DNA of 64,000 nt, from positions 186,001 to 250,000 of the forward strand of contig NZ_JBHMFD010000012.1 of the NCBI RefSeq assembly GCF_042427575.1, read 5' to 3'. The notes beneath the pieces were generated by a model. That model ran no database searches and had not been told where the DNA came from. It saw nothing but the letters and a program-made list of their open reading frames with translations. The DNA is from Bergeyella porcorum. GTDB lineage: Bacteria > Bacteroidota > Bacteroidia > Flavobacteriales > Weeksellaceae. Each line of letters starts with the position of its first letter. Positions within the stretch are counted from its first letter, which is position 1. Positions 34,956 to 43,615 of the stretch are shown one piece after another. Position numbers and translations under genes: made by a program.

Positions 34956-36179
34956 TTACGCATCCAGCTCTCCTGCGATGATATTCATACTACACATTGT
35001 AACAATGGCATCAGAAATCATTGCTCCTTTAATCATTTCAGGGTAAGCCTGATAGTAGATAAAGCAAGGTCTGCGGAAGTGCAATCTGTAAGGCGAGCGT
35101 CCGCCATCACTTACCAAATAAAACCCTAACTCACCATTGCCCCCTTCTACGCTATGATAAACTTCTCCCACAGGAACATCGGTTTCTCCCATTACGATTT
35201 TGAAATGGTAGATAAGGGATTCCATTTTGGTATAAACATCGGCTTTTTCTGGCAGGTAGAACTCTGGAACATCTGCGTGGAAATCGCCTTCTGGAAGGTT
35301 TTTATAAGCTTGCTCTATGATTTTCAAGGATTCCCATACTTCTTGCTGTCTTACCATAAATCTATCATAGGTATCGCCAGAAGTTCCTATCGGGATGATG
35401 AAATCAAAATCCTCATACGAAGCGTAAGGCTGTGCTACACGCACATCATAATCTACACCAGATGCACGGAGGTTAGGTCCTGTGAAACCGTAGCTTAGAG
35501 CTCTCTCTGCAGAGATAGGCCCTGCATTGATGCATCTGTCCATAAAAATTCTATTTCTTTCGTTCAGGGTGCAAAACTCACCCCAAACTTTTGGAAATTT
35601 TTTCAAGAAGTTCTGAAGAAGTTCGTGGAATTTAGGCGTGAAATCCCTTTCAAATCCCCCGATTCTTCCCATATTGGTGGTCATTCTTGCTCCACAGATT
35701 TGCTCATACATCTCGTAGATGGTTTCTCTTTCTCGGAAGAGCCAAGTAAGCCCCGTGATGGCACCTGCATCCATACAAGTAACGCCGTTGCAAATCAAAT
35801 GGTCTGCAATACGAGCCAATTCCATCATAATCACCCGCATATAATCCACACGCTTTGGTACCTCGCACCCGATGAGTTTTTCCACCGTCATATGCCAGCC
35901 CATATTGTTGATAGGGGCAGAGCAGTAGTTGAGTCGGTCTGTAAGCGTGGTAATTTGTGCAAAATTTCTTCTTTCCGATATTTTCTCAAACGCTCTATGG
36001 ATATAGCCCACAGTCTGCTCAGAGTGGAGAATTCTTTCCCCGTCCATTGTAAGCACATTTTCAAAAATCCCGTGTGTAGCGGGGTGCGTAGGCCCTAGAT
36101 TGAGCGTATAGAGTTGCCCGTCGATTTGCTCATTGGCAACATTATGATTGATGATATTGGATAGTGCGTTGTCTTTCAT
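34956..36179 (-). CDS. nuoD: NADH-quinone oxidoreductase subunit D
   Basis: 407-residue 49-kDa-type subunit that forms the quinone-reduction site with NuoB. Seen: GPTHPATHGIFE (about residues 30-41, with the quinone-site His), VGYIHRAFEKISE, DRLNYCSAPINN, MELARIADHL and the C-terminal DAIVTMCSMNIIAGELDA. A 131-bp spacer follows before nuoE. Length normal. Confidence 0.97.
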   Translation of the reverse strand: MKDNALSNIINHNVANEQIDGQLYTLNLGPTHPATHGIFENVLTMDGERILHSEQTVGYIHRAFEKISERRNFAQITTLTDRLNYCSAPINNMGWHMTVEKLIGCEVPKRVDYMRVIMMELARIADHLICNGVTCMDAGAITGLTWLFRERETIYEMYEQICGARMTTNMGRIGGFERDFTPKFHELLQNFLKKFPKVWGEFCTLNERNRIFMDRCINAGPISAERALSYGFTGPNLRASGVDYDVRVAQPYASYEDFDFIIPIGTSGDTYDRFMVRQQEVWESLKIIEQAYKNLPEGDFHADVPEFYLPEKADVYTKMESLIYHFKIVMGETDVPVGEVYHSVEGGNGELGFYLVSDGGRSPYRLHFRRPCFIYYQAYPEMIKGAMISDAIVTMCSMNIIAGELDA

Positions 36180-36195
36180 AATTATAGGGGGCTAT

Positions 36196-36690
36196 TTATC
36201 TTCCAAACATTTTATCGTCCTTATCGGTTCTAGTACCATCTTCCAAGGCATACTCTTTTAGCATTGGGTGATAGTCCATATCTTCCACATTGAGGATTCT
36301 TCTCATATCTGGATGACCTTTGAACTCGATACCGAAGAAATCAAATGTTTCTCTTTCCATCCAGTTGGCACCCGCATACAAATCGGTTACAGAATCAAAC
36401 TGAGCGTTTTCTCTTTTGGAGAAGGCTTTTAGGCGGATTCTGAAATTTGTCATCATATTATGAAGGTGGTAGATCACGCCGAGTTCTTTTTCTTTATTTT
36501 GAGGATAATGGATTCCCGTAATGTCTGTAAGGAAATTAATCTGCAAAGAAGAGTCTTTTAAGTGGTGAATCACCTTTTTGATGTCTTCTTTTTTGATTTC
36601 CAAAGTCAGCATACCATAAGGCTCTGATACCGCAAGAACGCTCTCCGGAAATTCTCTATTTATCGCTTCTAAAACAAATTCGTTGGTCAT
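36196..36690 (-). CDS. nuoC: NADH-quinone oxidoreductase subunit C
   Basis: 164-residue 30-kDa-type subunit: VIYHLHNMMTNFRIRLKA and the signature ERETFDFFGIEFKGHPDMRRIL (about 112-133). Separate from NuoD, as in most Bacteroidetes. Spacing 16 bp to nuoD. Confidence 0.95.
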   Translation of the reverse strand: MTNEFVLEAINREFPESVLAVSEPYGMLTLEIKKEDIKKVIHHLKDSSLQINFLTDITGIHYPQNKEKELGVIYHLHNMMTNFRIRLKAFSKRENAQFDSVTDLYAGANWMERETFDFFGIEFKGHPDMRRILNVEDMDYHPMLKEYALEDGTRTDKDDKMFGR

Positions 36691-36746
36691 AATTTAAAAT
36701 TTGCTGATGGAATAATGGGAATTGTTTAATGCCTTGATTATCAAAT

Positions 36747-37304
36747 TTATTTTATTCCGTAAGACTCCAATAGTGCTTGGTACTCTGGTAAATCTCTTCT
36801 GCGGATACTTTCGCTCTCAACAATGGATTGCAACTGCAAAACACCTTCTATGATTTGCTCTGGCCTTGGTGGGCATCCTGGCACATAGACATCTACGGGG
36901 ATAATTTTGTCTATCCCTTGTAGTACAGAGTAAGTATCAAAAATACCACCGCTACTAGCACAAGCCCCTACGGCAATTACCCATCTAGGTTCTGCCATCT
37001 GAAGGTAAACTTGCTTCAATACGGGAGCTAGTTTTTTGGAGATTGTACCGCAGACCATCATCATATCGGCGTGTCTTGGGGAGAAAGAGTTTCTCTCCAT
37101 ACCGAAACGGGAGGCATCATAAGTAGGGTTGAGTGTTGCCATAAACTCAATACCGCAACAAGATGTGGCAAACGGCAATGGCCAAAGTGAATATTTTCTC
37201 GCCATACCAATCACGCTGCTGAGTTTCGTTACGAAAAATCCTTCGCCTTCATAGCCCTCTGGCGGCGTAGCATCCATTCTTACTACCGGTTTTGTATCTG
37301 ACAT
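36747..37304 (-). CDS. nuoB: NADH-quinone oxidoreductase subunit B
   Basis: 185-residue PSST-type subunit that carries the terminal 4Fe-4S cluster N2. Cluster ligands are in SCCGIEFMA (tandem Cys, about 49-50), GACASSGG (about 113) and VPGCPPRPE (about 143). It passes electrons to menaquinone with NuoD. Start at ATG 37304. Confidence 0.97.
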   Translation of the reverse strand: MSDTKPVVRMDATPPEGYEGEGFFVTKLSSVIGMARKYSLWPLPFATSCCGIEFMATLNPTYDASRFGMERNSFSPRHADMMMVCGTISKKLAPVLKQVYLQMAEPRWVIAVGACASSGGIFDTYSVLQGIDKIIPVDVYVPGCPPRPEQIIEGVLQLQSIVESESIRRRDLPEYQALLESYGIK

Positions 37305-37349
37305 AATTTCTTTTTTTAACTTTTAGTAAATGATTAAAATCCAGAGTTT

Positions 37350-37721
37350 TTATCTATCCCAATCTAAAGCTCCACGTTTCCAAACATAGAAAAATGCAAG
37401 GAAGAAAACACTCACGAAAGTAAGCACCGCAAGGAAACCTTCTATGCCAAACTCTCTGAAATTGACTGCGTAAGGGTAGAAAAATACGATTTCAATATCA
37501 AACAATACGAAGAGTATTGCCGTAAGGAAGTACTTCACAGAAAAAGGACTTCTAGCATCGCCCTCTACCTCCACCCCACATTCAAAACTTTCATTTTTCA
37601 GGGTAGAGCTTTTCTTTTGCTTTGGTCCTAAAAAGTGCGTTCCTGCCAATGAAATCAGCACAAAGCTTATTGCCACCGCGGCTTGAACGAGTATCGGGAT
37701 ATAATTTTCTGGTAAATTCAT
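37350..37721 (-). CDS. nuoA: NADH-quinone oxidoreductase subunit A
   Basis: 123 residues, three membrane helices; the conserved acidic loop reads ESFECGVEVEGDARSPFSVKYF (about residues 45-65). First gene of the operon. I chose the ATG at 37721 (MNLPENYIPILVQ) over one nine codons upstream because the -7 box at 37746-37753 would overlap the longer reading. Confidence 0.95.
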   Translation of the reverse strand: MNLPENYIPILVQAAVAISFVLISLAGTHFLGPKQKKSSTLKNESFECGVEVEGDARSPFSVKYFLTAILFVLFDIEIVFFYPYAVNFREFGIEGFLAVLTFVSVFFLAFFYVWKRGALDWDR

Positions 37722-37745
37722 TTGAATGATAAATTTATTAAATGG

Positions 37746-37753
37746 CAAATTTA
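37746..37753 (-). promoter_or_regulatory. -7 box of the nuo operon
   Basis: The minus strand reads TAAATTTG; a TTTC at 37775-37778 may be the -33 element. It lies 24 bp before the nuoA ATG. Confidence 0.55.
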
Positions 37754-37841
37754 AAGAATTAAAGATGAAAAACGGAAACTATCCTCATTAAAAAATCCGC
37801 CTAAAGGGATTGAGTTATTAATTTAGAATGATTTTAAATAA

Positions 37842-38030
37842 TTATTTTTTTGATGAATTTTTAATTTTCTTTAAAGCAATGTAGGCCAAGTACCCGATAT
37901 ATAAAAATAATATACTGGATAGTAAAATATTGATGATGGTGTTTAATTTTTCATCTTCTACCTGAAACCAAGCATTATACAAAATGAAGATGAACACCAG
38001 AAAACCGTAAATGTAAAGATGTGATTTCAA
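37842..38030 (-). CDS. Small two-helix membrane protein
   Basis: 62 residues, apparently from TTG 38030 (MKSHLYIYGFLVFIFIL), with two hydrophobic segments (about 5-20 and 30-52) and a basic tail (KKIKNSSKK). Not recognised. It stands between the nuo promoter region and the acetyltransferase gene on the same strand. The weak start lowers confidence. Confidence 0.5.
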   Translation of the reverse strand: MKSHLYIYGFLVFIFILYNAWFQVEDEKLNTIINILLSSILFLYIGYLAYIALKKIKNSSKK

Positions 38031-38056
38031 AATAAGTTTTTAATTTTAGATTATAG

Positions 38057-38115
38057 CAATGTAACAATGTAGCAATGTATCAATGTAACAATTAACCATT
38101 AATCATTAACCATTA
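38057..38115. repeat. 8-bp tandem repeats and ATTAACCATTA words
   Basis: CAATGTA plus one variable base repeated four times without a gap (38057-38088), followed by ATTAACCATTAATCATTAACC. The same combination occurs inverted at 59800-59865. Confidence 0.7.
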
Positions 38116-38117
38116 GT

Positions 38118-39242
38118 TTACACTTCCATTGCATAGGTGCGTCTTCGCTTGTGGTTTTCGGGGTGGTAATCTTGCCACAGCAGTTGGATATTTTTGTTTT
38201 CCTCCAATTCTGGATTGGTTTCCAAGTATTTCACGCCTTTTTTCTTGAAAGTTTCATAGATTTCCTTGAAAATAATAGCGGTAACCCCTCTTTTCTGATA
38301 AGTAGGGTGGATGCCAATGAGGTAAAAATTGGCTCTATCGTTTTTCTTTCCTGCTTGTAAAAAATGCCACCAACCGAAAGGGAAGAGCTTGCCTTTAGCC
38401 TTCTGCAACGCCTTGGAATAAGAAGGCATTGTGATGGCAAAGGAAATCAGGTTATCATCTTTATCGGCAATGCAAATCACGAAATCTTTATGGATGAAAT
38501 TAAAATATTTCTCCTTGTAAGTTCGGATTTGTTCTGGCGTGATGGGCGTGTAGGTAGAGAGGTTTTTATAAGTCTCATCCAGAAGTTTAAACATAGGCTC
38601 TACCAACGGCAAAAGGTCTTTTTTGGACTGAAATTCCAAGACTTTAAGCTGATATTTTTCTTTGATTAAATCGCTAAATTTTTCTACTTTGTCTGACAAT
38701 TTGTCAGGAAAGATGATTTCAAACTCCACCCATTCTTTCTCTTTGGATAGTCCTAAAGCTTCAAAATGGTCTATATAGTAAGCGTGGTTGTAGATGCCAA
38801 TCATTGTTGCTAATCGGTCAAAGCCCTGGCTTAGTACTCCTGCTTTATCCAGATTGGTAAATCCCATAGGTCCTTCTATTTTACCAATGTTTTTTTCTTT
38901 TGCAAAATCAATGGCTTTTTGGATTAATGCCTTGGAAACCTCTCGGTCGTCTATGAAGTCTATCCAGCCAAATCTCACCTTGTGGATGTTCAGCTCTTGA
39001 GCTTCTTTGTGATTGATGATTAAGGCGATACGTCCCACCACTTCATTGTTTTTAAATGCTAAAAACTGTCGGGCTTCGGAGTATTGCAAGGCAGGATTTT
39101 CCTTAGGATTCCAGATGTCTTTTTCATCTTGAATTAGTGGCGGAACAAAATACGGATTGTCCCGATACAAACGCATCGGAAAGCGAATGAACGCCATTAA
39201 TTCTTTCTCGGTTTTTACTTCACGAATGATTACTTCCGCCAT
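38118..39242 (-). CDS. GNAT-like acyltransferase, uncharacterised
   Basis: 374 residues with two GNAT-like halves. The N-terminal half has RQFLAFKNNEVVGRIALI, GPMGFTNLDKAGVL and the family's FVPPLIQDEKDIWNP start; the C-terminal half has FYLIGIHPTYQKRGVTAIIF, an acetyl-CoA-loop-like sequence (about 310-330), and ends KRRRTYAMEV. The type is widespread in Bacteroidetes but no substrate is known. It ends just before the 8-bp repeat patch. Monocistronic as far as I can see. Confidence 0.8.
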   Translation of the reverse strand: MAEVIIREVKTEKELMAFIRFPMRLYRDNPYFVPPLIQDEKDIWNPKENPALQYSEARQFLAFKNNEVVGRIALIINHKEAQELNIHKVRFGWIDFIDDREVSKALIQKAIDFAKEKNIGKIEGPMGFTNLDKAGVLSQGFDRLATMIGIYNHAYYIDHFEALGLSKEKEWVEFEIIFPDKLSDKVEKFSDLIKEKYQLKVLEFQSKKDLLPLVEPMFKLLDETYKNLSTYTPITPEQIRTYKEKYFNFIHKDFVICIADKDDNLISFAITMPSYSKALQKAKGKLFPFGWWHFLQAGKKNDRANFYLIGIHPTYQKRGVTAIIFKEIYETFKKKGVKYLETNPELEENKNIQLLWQDYHPENHKRRRTYAMEV

Positions 39243-39354
39243 AGTGATGAAATTTTATGCAAATATAAAATGATTAAAAATAAAAGTCCTATTTTTGGCA
39301 CAGTTTTTACATATAATGCAGGGAATATAAATCTTAAAAAAAAAATAGAATAAA

Positions 39355-40044
39355 ATGACTTATTATTTGATTATCGGAGTGATTTTTTTAGTGAGTATGT
39401 ATGTGCAAAATCGGTTGAAATCAAAGTTTGCCCACTACTCTAATGTGCATTTGCAAAACGGAATGTCTGGGAAAGAAGTGGCGGAAAAAATGCTTCGTGA
39501 TAATGGCATCCACGATGTGCAGGTGATATCTGTGCCAGGGCAACTTACAGACCACTATAACCCAACCAATAAAACCATCAACCTTTCCGAAGCGGTCTAT
39601 ATGCAAAGAAATGCCGCTGCCGCTGCTGTTGCTGCCCACGAAACGGGACACGCCGTGCAGCACGCTGTGGGATACTCTATGCTACAAATGAGGTCTAAAA
39701 TGGTACCAGCGGTAAATATCGCATCTAACCTCTTGCAATGGGTGCTGATGGGGGGTATCGCCCTGATGGCTTTCAGTGGAAACAAAACTTTGCTTATTGT
39801 AGGGATTGTGCTTTTTGCCATTACTACGCTGTTCGCTTTTGTAACGCTTCCTGTGGAGTATGATGCTAGTAATAGGGCATTGGCGTGGCTTAGAAGCTCT
39901 GGGACATTAGCCAACAAAGCAGAATATGAAGGAGCGGAAGACTCTCTTAAATGGGCGGCAAGAACTTATGTAGTTGCGGCTTTGGGGTCTCTGGCTCAGC
40001 TGATTTACTTTATCTCTATCTTAAACGGAAGAAGTAACGACTAA
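39355..40044 (+). CDS. YugP-type neutral zinc metallopeptidase
   Basis: 229-residue membrane metallopeptidase. The zinc motif HETGHAVQHA (about 96-105) is followed by membrane helices (about 120-175 and 205-225) and VEYDASNRALAWL, where the Glu/Asp may be the third ligand. One N-terminal helix (about 1-16). It fits the YugP/Zn-dependent protease-2 family; physiological substrates are not established. Followed by an excellent terminator. Confidence 0.9.
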   Translation: MTYYLIIGVIFLVSMYVQNRLKSKFAHYSNVHLQNGMSGKEVAEKMLRDNGIHDVQVISVPGQLTDHYNPTNKTINLSEAVYMQRNAAAAAVAAHETGHAVQHAVGYSMLQMRSKMVPAVNIASNLLQWVLMGGIALMAFSGNKTLLIVGIVLFAITTLFAFVTLPVEYDASNRALAWLRSSGTLANKAEYEGAEDSLKWAARTYVVAALGSLAQLIYFISILNGRSND

Positions 40045-40067
40045 TCATTTTTAGTGAATTTAATAGC

Positions 40068-40112
40068 AAAAGAGCATCGCGGGAAGTGTTTCCCAGATGC
40101 TCTTTCTTTTTT
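40068..40112 (+). terminator. Terminator of the zinc metallopeptidase gene
   Basis: AAAGAGCATC pairs perfectly with GATGCTCTTT, with an inner GGGAA/TTCCC stem, followed by a C and six T. Confidence 0.92.
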
Positions 40113-40157
40113 AGTAAGATTTACTTTAAAACCAACTAAGTAATTTAGAATGAATTA

Positions 40158-40188
40158 TTTGTCAAATCCTAAAAAAAAGCTATATTTG
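40158..40188 (+). promoter_or_regulatory. Promoter upstream of the 21-nt leader array
   Basis: TTTG at 40158-40161 and TATATTTG at 40181-40188, 23 bp apart start to start. Transcription would begin near 40195 and run through the repeat array into the gene at 40468, giving a leader of about 270 nt. Confidence 0.6.
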
Positions 40189-40234
40189 TTGCGAAGAGTA
40201 ATAGAAAATAGTATAATATCTAAGGAAATGTACT

Positions 40235-40430
40235 GATGTAGTACCAAAATGCCTCAATGTAAAAGGAAAATGATCTGATGTAAAAGGAAAATGAACTGAT
40301 GTAATGTAAAAATAAGCTGATGTAATATGAAAATAAGCAAATGTAAGCCCGTTTTACGCTGATGCAGCAAGAAAATAGCTAGATGTTTTCCGTTATTTCA
40401 AGATGTAAATTCGTTTTTTAAAGATGTGAA
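40235..40430 (+). repeat. Ten-unit 21-nt phased array with ATG-stop cores
   Basis: The core (G/A)ATGY recurs at 40235, 40256, 40277, 40298, 40319, 40340, 40361, 40382, 40402 and 40423: every step is 21 nt except one of 20. Outside the core the units have diverged (A-rich early, T-rich late). In eight of ten units the ATG is followed at once by a stop: TAG in unit 1, TAA in units 2-6 and 9, TGA in unit 10. Units 2-3 also hold AAGG-like stretches and ATG-x-TGA mini-frames. See findings. Confidence 0.85.
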
Positions 40431-40467
40431 CAGTAAAAATCAAAATATTTATTAAAAAAGTAAAATT

Positions 40468-41124
40468 ATGAGAAAAACTTATTTATCTAACGAGCAAATT
40501 TTGCAAGATTACGGAGCGTTATTTATCAACCTCTCCAAAGAAACTGAACTTTCCCAAGAAATGGCAGAATATGGATATGATGCCGAGAAAATTGCCATCG
40601 GGAAAAAACTTTATGACAAGGCGAATGAGCAGTATCTGAAAAATAAAAAAGAGATAGCTGATGAAACAGCCGTTGCCCTTGATTATCGTAAAAAACTAGA
40701 ACAGCTCACGCAGGTCTATGCCAACCATAGAAAGAGGGCAAAAGTAGTCTTTAAAGACCAAGATGAGGTGCTGAAAAAACTCCACATTAAAGGGACTCCG
40801 CCGAGGAATAGAGCAGAACTCATCAAGGAGATTGAAATCTTCTACACAGAATTTAATAATGATGAAACACTGCTTAATGCCGTTAAAGTGATGAAAATCC
40901 AAGCGGAACAGGTAACAACTCAGCTGGAACAAGTAGAAAAAGTGCAAGCAGCCTACGCTAGCTACCTCCAAGAAAAAGGTGAAAATCAGCAGGCTACCAA
41001 AGACAAAAACCAAGCCTTTGCCGAGCTAGAAAAATGGGTAAGAGAACTCTATACCGTAGGAAAAATAGCCTTAGAAGATAAACCTCAGTTGCTAGAAAGC
41101 ATCGCAAAATTCATCAGGAGCTAA
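40468..41124 (+). CDS. Coiled-coil protein with repeated leader, unknown function
   Basis: 218 residues, no signal peptide or membrane helix, rich in Glu/Lys/Gln/Ala and almost wholly helical. Likely coiled coils span about residues 40-85 and 140-180 (VTTQLEQVEKVQAAYASYL, QATKDKNQAFAELEKWV). The N-terminal MRKTYLSNEQILQDYGALFINL and the ending LLESIAKFIRS carry no motif I know. It is probably a cytoplasmic protein; I recall no functional family and give none. It sits behind a ~270-nt leader made of phased repeats and ends at a strong terminator, so it is an independently controlled single gene. Confidence 0.8.
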   Translation: MRKTYLSNEQILQDYGALFINLSKETELSQEMAEYGYDAEKIAIGKKLYDKANEQYLKNKKEIADETAVALDYRKKLEQLTQVYANHRKRAKVVFKDQDEVLKKLHIKGTPPRNRAELIKEIEIFYTEFNNDETLLNAVKVMKIQAEQVTTQLEQVEKVQAAYASYLQEKGENQQATKDKNQAFAELEKWVRELYTVGKIALEDKPQLLESIAKFIRS

Positions 41125-41136
41125 AAAAAGAAGTAT

Positions 41137-41178
41137 CCGTCTCAATGGCAAAAATTGAGGCGGTTTCTTTTTTTTTTT
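41137..41178 (+). terminator. Terminator of the coiled-coil gene
   Basis: CCGTCTCAAT pairs with ATTGAGGCGG (one G-T pair) and is followed by TTTC and ten or more T. Confidence 0.9.
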
Positions 41179-41278
41179 AAAGTATGGTTTACCTCAATTA
41201 TGCAGCAGGAAAAATGCTTCTTATTTTAAATGGATTACCTTCTAGCTTCCTAACCTTTTAACATAAATGCTCTATCTT

Positions 41279-41406
41279 TTCAATTTTCAATAGGGTCGGG
41301 TTTTAACCCGACTTTTTAGATGATTTTTCCTAAAAGGCTTTAGCCCAATTAAAAAGAGAATGGCATTGTTTATGGCTTGTCGCTTAAAGGTTACTGTAAA
41401 GTTATT
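41279..41406 (+). repeat. Dispersed double-hairpin repeat copy
   Basis: Same order as at 14868: GTCGGGTTTTAACCCGAC, TTTTTCCTAAAAGGCTTTAGCC, an A-run, then a diverged tail (TCGCTTAAAGGTTACTGTAAAG). Upstream text CCTTTTAACATAA is shared with the copy at 56192. Confidence 0.8.
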
Positions 41407-41436
41407 GAAAGCTTATGGTTTACCGTGTAATAAAAG

Positions 41437-42039
41437 TTATCTAATACTAAACTCTACAAAAGGCATTTCCGAAAGTGTTTCGGAGATGTTTTCTTTTTGA
41501 GCGGTTTTTATTTTGGCAATAATCTTACAATGGTTCTCCGCTTGGAAGTCTAGAATCTTAGCATCAAACTTATTAAGGAAAGTAAAGATAATATTCTGTT
41601 GGGTAAATGGAAATTGCAAGGTGATTTCGCTTTCCAGCTCTCGGAGGACAATCTGGGCTTCCTCCAAAGTTATCTTAGCAGATTCCTTATAGGTCTTTAC
41701 CAGTCCAGATACGCCTAGTTTGGTACCACCATAGTAGCGAACCACCACCAGTAGAACATTGGTAATATCATTGGCAAGCAATTGATTATAGATGGGAAGT
41801 CCCGCACTGCCAGAAGGCTCGCCATCGTCATTAGCACGGTAGTTTTCACCATTAAGCCCCATACGGAAAGCATAGCAATGGTGTGTGGCTTTAGGATGTT
41901 GTTCCCAGATACTTTCTAGGGCAGCTTTTAGCTCTTTCTCATCATTCACGGGGAAGGCATAGCCTATAAACTTGCTGCCTTTTTCTTTAAGTAAAATATC
42001 TAAAACGGGTTTTTCTATCGTTCTAAATTCAAACTTCAT
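41437..42039 (-). CDS. YigZ/IMPACT family protein
   Basis: 200 residues. N-terminal UPF0029/IMPACT domain with KGSKFIGYAFPV (about 15-30), the core ATHHCYAFR, DDGEPSGSAGLPI and VVVRYYGGTKLGVSGLV (about 95-115), then a DUF1949-like C-terminal domain (about 135-200). YigZ proteins are thought to act near translation or Hsp regulation; the precise role is not known. Its start overlaps the ribD end by 11 bp, implying one transcript. Confidence 0.92.
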   Translation of the reverse strand: MKFEFRTIEKPVLDILLKEKGSKFIGYAFPVNDEKELKAALESIWEQHPKATHHCYAFRMGLNGENYRANDDGEPSGSAGLPIYNQLLANDITNVLLVVVRYYGGTKLGVSGLVKTYKESAKITLEEAQIVLRELESEITLQFPFTQQNIIFTFLNKFDAKILDFQAENHCKIIAKIKTAQKENISETLSEMPFVEFSIR

Positions 42040-43066
42040 TGTAGTAAAATTCTATGGTGTTGTCTCGTAAAGTTTCGGTTTTGTTGGGTGCTAAATGAAG
42101 CTTAGGAGCGGGAGTACCGTGTTTTAATATCAGATTTTGATTTTTAATAACAAAGGCTTCGTCCCAAAGATGGGCGTGGATGAACTGTTCCAGCGTATGT
42201 TTTCCTCCTTCTATAATGATGGATTGTATCTGCTCCTGATGAAGATGCTGCATCAGCTGTTCCAGAAAGTGCTCTCTTTCTATTTTGATGTATTTTAGAT
42301 GTCCATTCACCTCATTTTTCACACCATTGAAGATGAGCGTAGGGGCTTCGGCGTTAAAAATATTAAAATGAGTGGGTACTTTTAAATCAAAATCAATCAG
42401 AATGCGTACAGGATTATTCCCCTCAATATGTCTTACGGTAAGTGAAGGATTATCCGTGAGAGCCGTTTGGGTGCCTACCAAAATGGCATTTTCGTTAGCT
42501 CTTAGCCTATGCACCCACTGGCTAGCTAGTGGATTGGAGATAATGGTGGATTTAAAATCTTGGTCTATAAAGCCATCAGCAGACTCTGCCCATTTTAGTA
42601 TGATGAATGGTCTTTGTTTTTGATGGTAGGTGAAAAAACGCTTATTAAGCTCTTGACATTCTTTCTCCAAAACTCCAGAAATCACTTCTATACCAGCTTC
42701 TTCCAGTATTTTTTTTCCTTTTCCATTCACCTTTTCGTGGGAATCCATTGCTCCAATCACCACGCGTTTAAAACCAATTTCTTTTAGTTTTAATGCACAA
42801 GGCGGTGTTTTGCCAAAGTGCGAACAAGGCTCTAGTGAAACATAAATGGTGGCTTCTGGCAAGAGTTCAGGTTGTTTTACAGCATTGATGGCATTGATTT
42901 CTGCGTGGGCTTCACCAGCCTTATGGTGGTAGCCCTCACCAATGATGTTACCTTGATGTACAATAACGGCACCCACCATCGGATTAGGATAGGTATGCCC
43001 AATGGCTTTTTGGGCTAAATGGATGCAGCGTTGGATGTAGTGAAGGTCTGGATTTTCTATGCTCAT
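42029..43066 (-). CDS. ribD: Riboflavin deaminase/reductase
   Basis: Bifunctional enzyme of riboflavin synthesis, 345 residues. Deaminase domain (about 1-145) with zinc ligands in HAEINAINAV and SLEPCSHFGKTPPCALKL; reductase domain (about 150-345) starting near PFIILKWAESADGFID, with SIIIEGGKHTLEQF. No riboflavin operon neighbours are present, so the pathway genes are scattered. Unit with yigZ. Confidence 0.94.
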   Translation of the reverse strand: MSIENPDLHYIQRCIHLAQKAIGHTYPNPMVGAVIVHQGNIIGEGYHHKAGEAHAEINAINAVKQPELLPEATIYVSLEPCSHFGKTPPCALKLKEIGFKRVVIGAMDSHEKVNGKGKKILEEAGIEVISGVLEKECQELNKRFFTYHQKQRPFIILKWAESADGFIDQDFKSTIISNPLASQWVHRLRANENAILVGTQTALTDNPSLTVRHIEGNNPVRILIDFDLKVPTHFNIFNAEAPTLIFNGVKNEVNGHLKYIKIEREHFLEQLMQHLHQEQIQSIIIEGGKHTLEQFIHAHLWDEAFVIKNQNLILKHGTPAPKLHLAPNKTETLRDNTIEFYYNEV

Positions 43067-43075
43067 AATGTATCT

Positions 43076-43534
43076 TTATGGTTTGTTTTTCCATATTTTA
43101 TCCGATGCAGGGAGGTATTCTGGCAGAGCGGCAGAGCCGTACCAAGTGAAGATATCATAATCCAGCAGTTTGTTTTTGATGGCAGGGTCTGTATTTAAAA
43201 TTTCGTGAGCTTGGTCTATATGTTTAATTTTATCTAGAATGAAAATACCACGATATTCGTTCTTGTTTTTGCTTAAAGGTCCAGCTACAATCAGTTTACC
43301 TTCTTTTGCTAGTCTATTAATATTATCAAGATGTCCACGGAAATTACTATTGATAAGTTGCTTATCCGAAGTTTTGTTGCTGCCTGTTTTTAGAATTACC
43401 AAAAAATAATTTTTCATTCCATAGGCATCAGCATCAAGTTGTTCCGCTAATGCTTGATTGTAATTAGGATTTGGAGTTTCTTGTCCGAAGAAGAAGTTGG
43501 CAAAAGCTAATGTAATGAGGTACAAGTATTTCAT
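43076..43534 (-). CDS. Exported YciI-like protein
   Basis: 152 residues: a signal peptide (about 1-17, cleavage near FFG-Q) and a YciI-like ferredoxin fold (about 42-130) with LINSNFRGHLDNINRLAKEGKLIVAGPL and YRGIFILD. YciI domains usually act in the cytoplasm as dehydrochlorinase- or dimerisation-type folds. An exported version is unusual but recurrent in Bacteroidetes. It precedes ribD by 9 bp and is probably cotranscribed. Confidence 0.82.
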   Translation of the reverse strand: MKYLYLITLAFANFFFGQETPNPNYNQALAEQLDADAYGMKNYFLVILKTGSNKTSDKQLINSNFRGHLDNINRLAKEGKLIVAGPLSKNKNEYRGIFILDKIKHIDQAHEILNTDPAIKNKLLDYDIFTWYGSAALPEYLPASDKIWKNKP

Positions 43535-43552
43535 AATAGTAGAAATTAAATC

Positions 43553-43583
43553 AACCCTTTCAAAAGGTTATTTTGAAAGGGTT
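43553..43583 (-). terminator. Probable terminator of the DUF349 gene
   Basis: AACCCTTTCAAAA pairs perfectly with TTTTGAAAGGGTT over a 5-base loop. It has no strong T tract, so it is a likely but not certain terminator. Confidence 0.55.
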
Positions 43584-43615
43584 ATTTGGATTGATTTTCA
43601 TTAATAAACTTAAAA

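Noticed and set aside
40235..40430. Minus-strand heptad-coding frame in the 21-nt array
   Set aside because: A frame with FLLHQ-like repeats is open for about 38 codons, but it has no start, is broken by the single 20-nt step, and ends without context.
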